Source of the DNA: Chimonanthus salicifolius
Taxonomy: Eukaryota; Streptophyta; Magnoliopsida; Laurales; Calycanthaceae
Reading direction: 5' to 3'
DNA length: 64,000 nt
Assembly: GCA_013350335.1 (NCBI GenBank)
Contig: CM023534.1
Coordinates: forward strand, 7,593,542-7,657,541
This document shows, one piece after another, positions 10,890 to 23,539 of the stretch; position 1 is the first letter of the stretch; the number at the start of each line of letters is the position of its first letter. The position numbers were made by a program, and so were the translations under genes. The notes beneath the pieces are model-generated. The model did no database searches and was not told the DNA's origin. It saw only the letters and a program-made list of their open reading frames with translations.

Positions 10890-13800
10890 ATGGCAGTGCC
10901 GACAATAGCGCTCTATGCAAGCACTCCGAGCAATATCTGCTCAACACCATATCCATGCTCGTCTGACCATGAATTGAATCCACGTACGCCATCAGCGTCA
11001 CAGAAGCCAATTGGTGGGCTCTCATGCCTCTTCTCGTCATCACCATCTGTCCGCCACACCTCATCTGCATCCAGCTACAGTGACGACATTGGGTCAATCC
11101 GCCATGATAGAGGTGTCAGCATGGGTGCTGGTGGCTGTGATGAGTTTGGCAGCTCATTCTGCTACTCGGCATCGAAATTCAAATGGCGGGACCAGAGCCC
11201 CATCTCAGTCTTTCATGGCCCTGTTTCATGTTGCAGTGCTGGATCCTCCAGAAGCTCCCCACAGGCAGCCCGGTTATCACCTGCATCATTTCCTGCAGGA
11301 CGGGACCGGTTTTTCAGTGGGTTTGTGCAGAATGCGTTGGGTTCGTGCCTTGATTATGAATCACAAAGTCTTGCAATGCCAGGTGGAACTGGAGGTCTTG
11401 GATCTGATAGTGGAGATTCGTCTGTGGCCCTTGTTGACGAATTCACCTTCAATATGGAAGACAATTTTGTAGAGATGAATTGTGGGCCTTATGCGAAATC
11501 TCTGTTATCTGGAGCTCAATCAAGGCACAAGATATTTCATGAGGAGTTTGTGATTACAGCATTTTACGAAGCAGAAAAGGCGCATCGAGGCCAGGTGAAC
11601 TGAATTTTGATATGTAATGGTATTTTATGATCTGGGAGATCTGGTCTTAAAAATTATGTTCCTTTTTTTCCCAGATGCGTGCAAGTGGGGATCCTTATTT
11701 GCAGCACTGTGTGGAGACTGCAGTTCTGCTTGCAATGATTGGTGCGAATGCAACGGTGGTTGCTGCCGGACTTCTGCATGATACACTGGATGATTCTTTC
11801 ATGGATTACGATTATATTTCCCGCACCTTTGGGACTGGAGTTTCTGATTTGGTTGAAGGGGTATGTCTTTTGCCAATTGGTACACATGCACACACACTTA
11901 CGAACACAAGTGATCCAATCTATAGCACCTAATTCTTCTAGCATCTGTCCATTCCATCAATAAATTTTAAAGAAAAAGGAAATAAAACTGCCCAATCAAC
12001 TAACACCTGAGATTTGTGAAAGTGTAGATTAGGTGTACTTTGATCATGCTCAGCTTTTTGCGTTTTAGGAGTGAATTTTTTTGACTTGATATTAGATATT
12101 AACTTTTGCTGATTACAGAAAGTCTTGAAAATAGCAAAAGAATTTTCCCAGCCTCCAAACACATGAATCAAAATGCACATTTATGACGAGTGATGTAATA
12201 TCAGTAATTTCATATTGCAACCCCTTTATCAAACATATTTTGATTTGCTGCAGTTGTTTGAATGTGGTTCAGTTTAGAACTTCATTAAAACAATGATGCC
12301 ATTTGATACAACTGTTGGTGGACAAGAGCCTAGAACACTGGCTATTGCTCACTGCAGCAACCACAACGTTTGCAGGTTCAACTTACTGTTCTGACCCCAT
12401 TAGTGGTTTTCATTTTATAACACGAGTCCTGGAAAGAAAAGATGATAATAAGATGGTAACACAGGTGTATATTAGGATGGAAGAGTAATATTAAAAGATA
12501 GGATTAGGTTAGAAATGAATAAAAGATTGCACTGGGGAGCCCTAAAGGTACCTCCAATGGATGAGAAGATAAAGATGTTGCTGTTTAAGTTGGGTTTGTT
12601 ATGTATGTAGATGACTAGAAACAGCTTACTGTAAATAATTGAAAAGTTAGATGAATGGAATATTAGTTTCATCAGAACTCAGACTAACATATTCCTTTTT
12701 TCTAGCTGGTTCAGTAATGTTACTATAATTTGCATTAGTTTTTACTATAGATGATGAAACTAGTTTTATTTACTGTGTCTTATTGATGTAGGTCTCTAAA
12801 TTAAGCCAGTTGAGTAAGCTTGCCCGTGAAAATAACACTGCCAGTAGAATTGTTGAGGCAGATCGCTTGCACACTATCTTCCTGGCCATGGCTGATGCCC
12901 GAGCAGTTCTTGTAAAACTGGCTGACAGACTGCATAATATGATGACACTGGAAGCTTTGCCCCTGGCCAAACAACAAAGGTTTGCAAAGGAGACTTTGGA
13001 GATATTTGTTCCGTTGGCCAATCGCCTTGGCATCTTTAGCTGGAAGGAGCAGTTGGAAAACCTTTGCTTCAAGCACCTAAACCCAGAGAAGCATAAAGAG
13101 CTCTCATCCAAACTTATTAAATCTTTTGATGAAGCAATGATTAACTCTGCCACAATGAAGCTGGAGCAAGCACTTGAAGCTGGGGCAGTTTCTTATCATG
13201 TCCTATCAGGGAGGCACAAGAGCTTGTACAGCATTTACTTAAAGATGTTAAAGTATGCTTTCTAACCCTCTCATGTACCTTTCTAACCCCAGTAATGTGA
13301 GGAAGGTTTTTTTTTTAATTCCAAATTGCGATTGAGCATTTTCTTTAGACAAAATGTGTCAGGGTCACATTTTCGCTATGTTGCACGGACACCTCAAGAT
13401 AGTGCAACTCACCCGTGTTAGACACTTGCAGATACTAACACCTCCTGTTCATGTTCTCTTTTAGTGCCTTTTGACATTGTTTTCCAATATGATTAAAAAC
13501 TGTAACACCTTTCTCCTCTTAAAACCTACTCAAAATATCAATATGTTTGTCACTTAATTGTTTAGAATAAAACTAGTACACTATTTTATATCAGTGGTTT
13601 TTTTTTTTTTCACACCTTATTTTCATTTCAAATAGTTTTATATTTAAGTTCATTTGAACATATGTTCTCATGTCCTATTTTCTTTTGTTTGCTGAGTCCA
13701 ACACCCCGCACCTGTGATGAACTTCAACACTCTCCAGTACTCATGCAACTTTTTAGCCTTTTGGTGATTCAACTCTGCATATGGTAGTCATTGGGTTGTA

Positions 13801-16167
13801 TAGTTACATCCTAAAAGATGTCTGATTGCCCATTTCGTGTGGATCACTAGGAGTTTTCTTGTGGAATTGTTCTTCACCTATTTGAGCAAATGATTAGCAC
13901 TTCCCGTGATGGGGGATTTCTCATGAGTTCCATATCTGAAAGGCAGGCTCCACTTGTAATTGGTTCATATTTTTTACATGCTTCTTTGTGCATCATTATT
14001 GATGCAATGTACTTGCAAGGAGTAAACAATGAAATTCATGAAATTTATTTTTGATGTTAGGTGTGTTAAGGCTGATATTGATGCATGTACTTGCAGGAAG
14101 AAGAAAATGATGGATGAAATTCATGACATTCATGGGCTACGTTTGATAGTTGAGAATGAGGATGATTGTTACACAGCACTGAATATTGTTCATCAGTTAT
14201 GGCCCAAAGTTCCTGGAAAGTTCAAGGACTACATAATGCATCCCAAATTTAATGGGTATGTACTTGATCTAAGTGCGTTTGGATTACATATCTGTCTTCT
14301 CTTTTCTTTGACATTGAATGCCATTAATAGGTACCAATCTCTACACACTGTTGTGATGGGTGAAGATATGCTCCCTTTGGAGGTTCAGATCCGAACCAAG
14401 GAGATGCATTTGCAGGCAGAATTTGGATTTGCTGCACATTGGAGATACAAGGAGGGTGACTGCAAGCATTCTTCCTTTGTCCTTCAAATGGTAGAATGGG
14501 CGAGATGGGTTCTGACTTGGCAGTGTGAGACAATGCACAAAGATCAGGCCTCATCCCTTGGCAATGATTCAATTAGGCCACCCTGTCCATTCCCTTCACA
14601 TTTGGATGACTGCTCTCATTCTTACACGCCTCACTGTGGCCATGATGGGCCTGCTTTTGTCATCATGATTGAAAATGAAAAGGTGGGTGACATTTTCATT
14701 TTATTGGCATTCATGCTTCTTATTCTTGTTCTCCTACAAATGCTTCATATTGTTGGTTAGTTTGGGTATTCAGTATTACTTGGCCATTTATTTTTTAGTT
14801 GTGGACTAGCCAAGACTTCTGTTGACTGGATCTCTAAGAATGTATGGACAATTGCATTGAACTGAACACTACAGTCATTTGACCTTCTCTTAGTGTCTTT
14901 GAATATTGATTCCCACTGATGGATGAAGTGTTCAGGCATATGACATGTCCTTGATTTGTTTAGGTTTTCTTTTATCTGATTTTGTCATTTAGGTATGCTG
15001 TTTGGGGAAATACTTCTCTCTGTTGTCATATGTAGCTACACTTTGTTAGTAAGTTGGTGTCAAACTATTGAATAGGTTGCCATGAATTCTCCACTTCCTT
15101 CCCTTTTAGCCATTAGTAACCTATGTATTGTTGGCTCTATGACATAACTAATTCTCTCTCGTTTTTCTGTCAGATGCCATTAGATTTACTTTTGTTAGAT
15201 CACTTAAAAAAATTTATTTGGTTAAACATCTGAGCATTCTCAAAATTATCATTGTTCATATGCACTTCAGATTTGATCAAATTGACATTTTCTGTTCAAA
15301 AGTTGGAATTTTTCACATTCATCAAAATGTTTGCAGTTGCTATTTCTTTCTTCTTCTTCCAAAATATTCTACCATCCATTTCTCAGTAGGTTTTGGACAG
15401 TGTAGAAATCCACATTTAGTAGATACTGTTTTCTCAACATAGATGCAACCTAGCAGAAAATGATAATTTGCCCCAATTTTGATCAACAGTGAATGCAATA
15501 GAACAATATCCCACCTAATTCAGTCAAAGGTGGCAGTGACAAGAAAGGGGGAGACCTCTAAATACTTGGATCAAGAAGGTAAAGGACATGATAGAATGTG
15601 GAGTTTAGAGAATATGGTCTTGATAGGGTATGTTGGAACTCAAAAAAGCCACTCTAGGTAAATGGGGATATGGCTGATGATGAAGATGAACCATTCAAAA
15701 AAAAAAAGGAAAAAGAAAAAAGAGAGAACCTGATGAAGATGAACCATGGGAGGGCACATTCATTGTGAAAATAACCCAGCCATTAATAATATATCTAAGT
15801 ATTTCATTGGATGTTAGGCTGCATTTGACTTCCTAGAATGGTTTTGAGAGATATAATGTTTCACCGTATGTGGGTGCAGATGTCCGTGCAGGAATTTCCA
15901 GCTGACTCGACAGTGATGGATCTTTTAGAGAGAGTGGGGCGTGGGAGCTCCAAGTGGTCTCCTTATAGGTTCCCATTGAAGGAAGAGTTGCGGCCAAGGC
16001 TGAATTGTGAGTCTGTGACTGATCCAACTCAGAAGCTAAAGATGGGAGATGTTGTGGAGCTGACACCAGCCATTCCTGACAAGTCATTGACGGAATGCCG
16101 GGAGGAAATCCAGCGCATGTATGACTTGGGTCTGACAGTCTCTGGCAGATCCAGCTTTAGAAGCTGA
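10890..16167 (+). CDS. RSH2: Chloroplast RelA/SpoT homologue, RSH2/RSH3 type
   Basis: (p)ppGpp metabolism enzyme of the chloroplast stringent response. Six exons join in frame: 10890-11594, 11675-11860, 12792-13252, 14097-14255, 14331-14682 and 15880-16167 (stop TGA 16165-16167), giving 716 aa; Arabidopsis RSH2 and RSH3 are about 710 aa. The Ser/Ala-rich N-terminus starting [14 protein letters not shown] is a likely transit peptide. The hydrolase (HD) domain starts around residue 235 with [10 protein letters not shown] and the HD pair in [10 protein letters not shown], and continues through KLADRLHNM and [14 protein letters not shown]. The synthetase domain follows ([54 protein letters not shown]). 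Both active regions look intact, so the enzyme is probably bifunctional. The C-terminus ([12 protein letters not shown] to SFRS) is the short domain typical of RSH2/3, without the long TGS/ACT tail of RSH1. RSH2 and RSH3 cannot be told apart here. Confidence 0.95.
13374..13720. repeat. Possible inverted-repeat TE remnant in RSH intron
   Basis: CTATGTTGCACGGACACC at about 13376 and GCTGAGTCCAACACC..CACCTGTG at about 13692-13717 resemble opposite ends of a common plant inverted-repeat element with CTATGTTGC(A/T)CGGAC ends. The copy is badly decayed and no target duplication is seen. Confidence 0.3.
13998..14125 (+). repeat. Duplicated acceptor region of RSH exon 4
   Basis: The sequence around the exon 4 acceptor (ATTGATGCATGTACTTGCAG, then AAATTCATGA in the exon) is preceded about 80 bp upstream by a related copy (ATTGATGCAATGTACTTGCA, then GAAATTCATGA at about 14030). 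In the upstream copy the acceptor reads TTGCAAGG, so the in-frame site is probably lost. Confidence 0.5.
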
Positions 16168-18017
16168 CCCCCGATGGATTCAGCCAACTATAAATTATTT
16201 CTATCTTTAAATTGATGTAACCTCATTGTTTCTTGTATATATGAATATTTGTACAGAAGATCAAGGAATTTGGGATGTAGAAGCGTTACATATCCAGATT
16301 CAACAGGTGTTTATGAGGCTTCAATTACATATCCAGATTCAAAAGGGAAACATGACGTTCAGCTCCTTTGTATTTGTTGTCTCCCTTACTGTTTACTGAT
16401 CTTCTGAATGTTCAATTATATGGTCTCAACAGATTGGGTTGAATACAAGATTGTGTTTTTATGGGTTCAATTGTATAGTCTCAAATGATTGGGTTGAATG
16501 CAAGATTTGAATTCCAAATGTGATATTGTCTGAATCAAACGACGCCAAAGCAAAAAATTGTGAGTTTTACCTTCCAACCCTTCCACAGATTATTTTCCTA
16601 GTGAAGAGTTTAAAGCTGTGATTCATGATTTAGGATTTGTTTGGATGAACTTGGTATTGAGATTGCTCTTTATGTACTGTTGCCATTCATGCTTTTCTGA
16701 ACCAAAAATGAATTTATGATTTGAAGAGATGAAATTAGTAGAAGAGGAGGATAAAGCCATGAATCACAGGTTATTTGACCTTTAATGTTTATGCCCATCC
16801 CTAGGTGTGTGTACACCCTAGGTTTGGGATTCATCTATGGTGAATATGATATTGGAAAATTCTAATCTCTAAGTATGGGTCTTAAAAAAACTCGTTCATA
16901 ATGGAATTAATGAAGTCTATAAACTTTTATTATTTTAAATGTTTAAGTTTTGTGCCTTTTAGTTCATGATTTAATTGATTTTATCGAAGTGATTTTCATA
17001 GTCCATTAGTTTCAAATACAGGCTTCTTTAACAGACCAATCACCATTGATGGCCCCCTTCTAGAGCTGTACGTACATAGACAGAAAAGCAGTTCATGGTT
17101 AAAATCTTAACTTATTTAAATATATAGGTCTATTAAATTTAATGGAGGTGATGACAAAATAGTTAATGATGATAGCAGTGATTTAGTTTAATGTGACTAA
17201 AGATTGGTAGTAATTTGAACAGAAAACAACACAAGGAGCCAAGAAATGTCTCTAATTTGAATAGAAAATAATGGGAGGATTCTAGAGGCTAATTGCCTGT
17301 TTTTTTTGACTAAATCAACTTTACAAAAATTATATTTGATGCGATATATCATCTATGTTATCCAGATGTATTTTTCAAAGCTCTTATTTTTATTGACAGT
17401 GAAGAAAATATTATTGCAAAGTGCAGAAAATTTCCATATTTTTCCCGTTAAAGATCTTAGATCTCCTATACAAATGGATGAAAGAATGAAGGATGTAAGC
17501 TCTTTTTTTTTTTTTTAATGATATCCATGCTCTTCATTTTATTCAAGTGAAAAATGATAAAAAAAAACTCTTATTTATGAAAAAATAAATAAAAATAGTA
17601 TGATTTTCAATACTTATCATTTTTCATCATCTGAAAAATAATACACAGCCTCCAACGATAGTCGTTTCAGATTTATTTTCTTAGTCTAAGCGGGTGGGCT
17701 TCATTTGTTGATGTTAGTTGCTTCACGGATCCTTCTCTCGTTGAATGAGGCCCAGTACACCTACCCAATTGCCGCCTGGCCCACTGGAAAAAACCTTTCA
17801 TTTTCTTCTTTTTGGTTCATTATCTCCACTCTCCAATGGAGATTTCTTTTTGGTCAAATGTTTCCATTTATGTGACGGATGGTGCAGTCCATCCCACCAG
17901 TTTTATCCTTTGGTGTGACCTGTGTCAACCCACGCTGGACCCCATTTCATGCACTGCTTGCTGATAATAGAGGCTCCATTTCACTCTGATCCATTGAATT
18001 AATGAATATGAATAGCA
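16168..18017. other. RSH 3' region and intergenic DNA
   Basis: The start is the probable RSH 3' UTR. CATATCCAGATTCAA occurs twice at about 16290-16340, and (C/A)AGATTGGGTTGAATRCAAGA is repeated near 16430 and 16485. No gene or RNA is recognised in the rest. Confidence 0.5.
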
Positions 18018-18217
18018 CTCCTCTGTCTCTCTTTAGTCAATACAGATTCAAAATAAAGTGCATCAGTATTCTTTCTTCTTTTTTAAAAAATATTTTAACT
18101 GAGCTAATATAGAGTGATATACAGAAGTTTAATTTCTTATAATTCACAAGTAAAGTGTTTCAAAAATTGGTGTAGATGTTGATCAAAATATGTATTGACT
18201 AAAGAGGGACAGAGGAA
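18018..18217. mobile_element. Stowaway-like MITE, 200 bp
   Basis: The ends CTCCTCTGTCTCTCTTTAGT and, on the other strand, TTCCTCTGTCCCTCTTTAGT continue into TCAATACA on both sides, making 27-bp terminal inverted repeats with about two mismatches. The ends match the Stowaway type (CTCCCTCTGTCCC). The expected TA target duplication is not intact. The interior is AT-rich and non-coding. Confidence 0.72.
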
Positions 18218-19958
18218 TTTCTATGGGCAGAGATTTCTAATGGAGGCCACACTAGATTGTTTTTCACTACGACTTTTGCTAACATTTATGAAGAAATACG
18301 AAAATGGTTGCACTTAATTCAAATAAAGGTGCATTCTAGTTTTAAAGTTTGAAAATTGGCAGCATAGATACAAAGCCTGTGGCTCAGTCTGAAGCAGCCG
18401 ACATTGCATTTGAAAATTCAAAGCCGTGAGAATCTTTACCTTTCGCCCTTCCCTCGCCTCTCGTCGCTTTCACTTCCGCTTTCGTACTGCCTTCTGCTCC
18501 ACGTTGTTGGGCCGACAATCGCAAATCTTCTTTCTTCTTTTCCTTAAGGAGATTTTGACCGACTCGAATTCTTATAATTTTTAAATTTTATGGTCTAGAT
18601 GTTTCACTCAACTAATTTTTAAATTATATAATTTTTTTTTAATCTACACATATCAACTAAAATTACAACGTAATCGAATAACAGATCAATGCTTCTTGAA
18701 ATAGGTTCTTGACCCTTAGGTTATTGGAGTTGGAATTCTTATATTGATTGCTGCTTAAGAACATATTCATGCATTAAAAATGAATCGGAGTTATATAATA
18801 TCAGTTATTTTGTATATATATTGATTTTTGATAAATGATTAGATTTTTTTATTATCTTAAATCTTTTATATTTTAGTTATTCTACATTTCTTCTTCTTCA
18901 TGTTCTCTTTACTTGAATCTTTCACAGAAGAAATCCTAGATCAACATTCTTGTTTCATTTATCCTTTTTAATTTTATTTACATAAGTACCAACCAACAAA
19001 GTCCTTTGTGGGCTCAGTATTTAATTCCTTGATCACACAGTAAATGTAGGTTAACAAATAATTTAGAAATACATGTAAACCACAAAGAATGGTTCTAATT
19101 GAAAAGTGCAAATTGAAGATAGTATTAATGTAATAATGCATGATATGATTCATTATTGAATAGCAGAATATGATAGAGATTTTACACTGGGTATCCCGCA
19201 GTTTTTCACATGTAAATTAAAAAAAAAAAAATTGACAAAATTGAATATTTCATAGACATGAAATCTTAATGTTGAATCACCATCTGCCACCTGAAATAAA
19301 TATTGCATCACTTGCTGTCACAGCATTTAACTCATTATTTCATAATTTATACTAAAATTTATTGCATAGATGGCATAAACTAGAAGAAGAAGGTGTGGTT
19401 GAATTCTTTCCTGGGGCGAGCCTCTTGAAATGAATGACCTTTAATTTAGACAGATTATACATCAAATGTACCAAAAAATAATGGACTGAATTCATGCAGC
19501 AGGGCCAGCTTTGAAGACAAGATGGTGTGAACTTCTTAATTTTCAACGGTCAAACTTCTTTGGTCGAATATCTTGATCTATTAAGTCTATAACAAGTGCA
19601 AATTTATGTTTTTTTTTAACATCACTTGAATTTACATAACATTACATCAAGAATTTTAGATGGTTCATTCATTGTAGGGTCATTAGATTAGGAAGTGAAC
19701 TTAAGATTGGATTATTTTTTATCTAAGATTTGAAATTTCAAGTTCACATAATCAATATTCAATAGAATCTTAGATATGTTTGAGGTGAGGTGGGTCTTAT
19801 TGAAGGAAGAAAGTCCAACCTCAAATATTTGGTTGTAAAATTAAGCCTTTATTTATTATGTTGACCATGTATGAAAGAAGATATCACCAACTTATTTTGT
19901 GTTTGAAACAACCTAATTTTGAGATGAGACATGTTTGCGTTCGGCATCGATATGAACT
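18218..19958. other. Intergenic, no gene seen
   Basis: AT-rich DNA without coding similarity. A GC-richer island at about 18420-18520 has no recognisable ORF. Confidence 0.5.
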
Positions 19959-19966
19959 TTGATTAA

Positions 19967-20253
19967 GGGTAGCAATCCTCCCACAGGTGTTTTGTGTAAT
20001 CAGATATGGGATTTAGGATATTGTCCATTTTACCCTTTCACTGCGGTATAAATCAGTTCACTGATCGAATCACTGACTTTTCTATTACGGTATAAATCGG
20101 CTTACTAACTGGCTTGCTTGATCAGTAGCCAACTCACTGATTGGATCACTGATTTTTTTTAAATGCTTTCGTACGGTTGTGAAAAGGTAAAATAGGTAAT
20201 ACCCTAAAGCACGTATATCCTTACACAAAATACCCGTGGAAGGATCGCTACCC
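19967..20253. mobile_element. hAT-like MITE family X, copy 2
   Basis: A 287-bp element with ends GGGTAGCAATCCTCCCAC and, on the other strand, GGGTAGCGATCCTTCCAC. The similarity of the two arms runs about 75 bp inward. It is flanked by a perfect 8-bp duplication TTGATTAA (19959-19966 and 20254-20261), consistent with hAT. Its left arm aligns with the MITE at 9579-9933. No coding capacity. Confidence 0.85.
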
Positions 20254-20261
20254 TTGATTAA

Positions 20262-22739
20262 ATGACACTTAGTTTATGAAAGATGATCTTCAAAAAGTGG
20301 ATGAAGGCCATCACTGATGAGGTGATCATTCGAATGGAAAAGATGTTTGCTTTACTCTAAAAAAATTTAATCTCTCCTTCCACTATTGATAAGATAATCA
20401 AATAAGAACATTTTATTATAAATAAATAAAATTTTCAATCTTTTAATTCAAAAACTCTATATTTAATATCTCACATATTCATTTAGTTTTGTCCACCCCG
20501 TTCATCAGCTCATTAAAATATAGGTGGTGTTCTCATCACTACTTTCATTCATTCATTCATTCATTTGCTAGGTTTTGTATCTGTTCCTTCCAAGTCTTTA
20601 CATGTTTCTTACTGAGTTTCACAGATCAAAATTTCAGACTTCTCCATGTTGGTCCCATAAAAATATGCTGCACAAAATGTCCAAATTTAAAAGTTCAATT
20701 AAAATTTTAATATAAGATTAGAACCCATGAGAAAATAAAAAACACTGTAGTAAACTTCCCTGTATTCCATCAGAACTACACTATTTGCAGAATACCAATT
20801 ATCAAAGTTATGCAGCTTTATATGTACTTAAAAATAAGAATATGTCATGGCAGATTCTCATCTTTTTGTCATATCCTAACCTATTTATTTTATTGAGAAT
20901 CACAGTATCATTCATGCTTATCTCAAGTTCTCAACAAAGGACTCTCCTCACTGGGCAGTGGGTAGATAATGATTAGAATGGAAATGATTTTTTTTTTTTT
21001 TAAAAAAAAAAAATAGTGTAGAATGATCTTGTGGAATAATATTTGGTCATTTTGTTTAAGTGACATATATCAGCCACTGCATTATACTTATGAAAAGGTT
21101 TTAACTTTTAAGAAAAGAAAGTAAAAGTTCTAACTCAGTTTTTTAGCCCTCACTTATGAGAGTTTAAGGGCTAGATGAAGATAAGTCAAATTTAGTGTCT
21201 GTCTAATCCCAGTCCCAGTCTCCCAAATAACGCCCCACAAGGTTGGTTAGAGAAAAGTTATTGCATCACTTGTTTAGGAGAAATGTTTTCCCCACAACGG
21301 TAAAAAGTGCAAGGAAGTTCTCATTTTATTTTATTTTTCTTTGTTAAAATAAATTTGAACCATAACAGAGGAGACCCACTTTTGAAATATTCTTTTTTTC
21401 ATGTTAGAATAGAAAATTCTAAATTTTTCAAAAAATAATGATCAGCATTGAAAATTCACTAATACACTGAAAGCACCACTACTATGCTTCCCTCTCCACC
21501 TTCTTTGAGGGCTCGAGTAGCCCTTACCACCTCTATGGTAACTTCGACGTTGGCATGAAGTATCTTTTCCACGTAACCGGCTCAACCCTATGGCAAGTAA
21601 GGCAATCGCTTTAGGCTCCCATATGATAAAGGCCCAATTTGTTTGGATAAAGTGAAATGTAGGAAAATAAAATTTCCTAATTGTTCAATTTTTAGTTCTT
21701 CCTTGTTATGTACGGTTATGGAAATTAAATGCTCAATTTATGAAGGAAAATAAATTTACTCTTTCACCATGTGGCGGATCATGAAGTGTCAGTGTCACCG
21801 ATTCGTCAAGGGACGGGGTGTTACAATATGATACTAAGTAAGCAAGGGGCATCTTCAGCTTACTTGGTATCAACTCCAAAAAGACCTCATTTAGAATTTT
21901 TGTTTTAGGCCTTAACTTGTGTTGAGCCGGCCCTACTTTTCTATAATTCCTTCTCGTTAAGATTTGAACATAAGAGATGGTACCTGTTTTGATATTAAGA
22001 ACCTCATTGATATCAAAACTTCCACAAATAATGAAAAGTGAAAAGTGAAACTCTTTATCATATCACTTGACTAGTTAGTTAGTTATTGATGCATCTCAAA
22101 TTTACCGATGGTTTTATTTATTTATAAAATTAGTCTCACTTTCAATCAAATGTGGAGATACCTATATTATAAAAATAAAGGTCATCAATGAATTTCAATA
22201 GAATTTATATAAAAAAGTTTTTCAATTTGAAGATTAATTAAATGGGAGAAGAGTTCTAATCAAACATTCAGTGTGCATGTGGCACCTATACAGAAATCAC
22301 TTTAAATTGTTTTACACATTACACTACTCTAACCACTAAATTTAAATTATGCTAAAGTTAATATATCCTAAACTTATTATCCACCTTTAGAAAGTATCAA
22401 AGGAATAACATTTATATATAGGCTTCACTTTAAAGTTCAAAGATAAGTGATTAATCTGTTCATGGTGGAATCTACTTTTGGACCATTTAAGAGTGTAGGT
22501 GATTTTACATACAATCGATAGATGGATGGTTGGATGAATGGATTGTGTTCAGATGAACGGTTGCGATGAGCCGATCCCCAGCTAGTGAAGAAAAGGTAGG
22601 AAGCAGGCCTGTTAGATTTGTTTGGCTGGACGACTGACTGTAGCATACAGAGAGTAAACAGTAGACAAACTCCCCTTCACATGGTGGAAGGAAGAAGAAA
22701 ATAAAGAAATGTAGACATCATCCTTCACACTATTCTATT
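20262..22739. other. Intergenic, no gene recognised
   Basis: AT-rich, with an (ATTC)n run at about 20548-20570. At about 21479-21613 a short GC-balanced frame of some 44 codons (including YHLYGNFDVGMKYLF) stays open, but I cannot match it to a family and it has no start. A TATATATA near 22413 could belong to the downstream gene's promoter. Confidence 0.4.
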
Positions 22740-23539
22740 TCTTTTTCCAACTCTAAGACCTTTCTCTCTTTCTCCTTTGACCAACCCCACGCCTTTCCTT
22801 TCCGGTTTCCAGACTCTCTTTCTCTCTCTCTTAAAACAGTGGCGAGCTAGCAACTGCTCTATCTCCCCTCACCCCCTCCACCCCTCTGTCCGAGCCCAAT
22901 ATGCTGGTTTTGTGCTCATTTCTTGCAGGTATATCGACCACTTTTTCTTGCATTTTCCGTCCTCTCTTTTGGCGTTCCTGAACTTTTTTCTTTTTCTTTG
23001 TTATGATTTTGCCTGTTTGGGTCCATTTCTATTTGCAGACCCAATGCTAATTTTAAGCGAAATGAGTTATAATTTCTGTTTTTTCTTAAGTGAAAACTCT
23101 TTCCCCTTTATTTATTTATTTCTGCGTTAGATCTGAAAGGAATTGGATGGAGTTTTTTTCCTCTGTTGATTTTGAGAGTATTTAGGTTTTTAGTTTACTT
23201 AGAGAATATTCGTTGAATTCTAAGTGCTGCTGTTAGAGATCTTGTAGGGTGCGTTTGGATGTGACACAAATCGTATCTGTATTCAGAGAATATTGTCGGA
23301 ACTGATTGTGAATCTGCGAATCATTGTGGCCGTAATATCGTTTTGGCCGCCATGGGAAGCTGGAATAGGATTGATAAGGTGTTGGTTTTGTTGTGAACCG
23401 CATCTGTTGTGTTTCTGATTTGATGTAAAGCGCAGTGTAATCTGAAGGGGCAAATCCTTTTTTTTTGTTTTTTGTTTTGGATAGCTGGGGCTGCAAATTG
23501 CTGTTTCTGTTACTTAGAAGCCAGAGTTACCAAAAATAA

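Noticed and set aside
10462..11097. 211-codon open frame antisense to RSH exon 1 and leader
   Set aside because: It overlaps RSH coding sequence and the tandem leader repeat; its repetitive make-up follows from the repeat units, and it matches no family I know.
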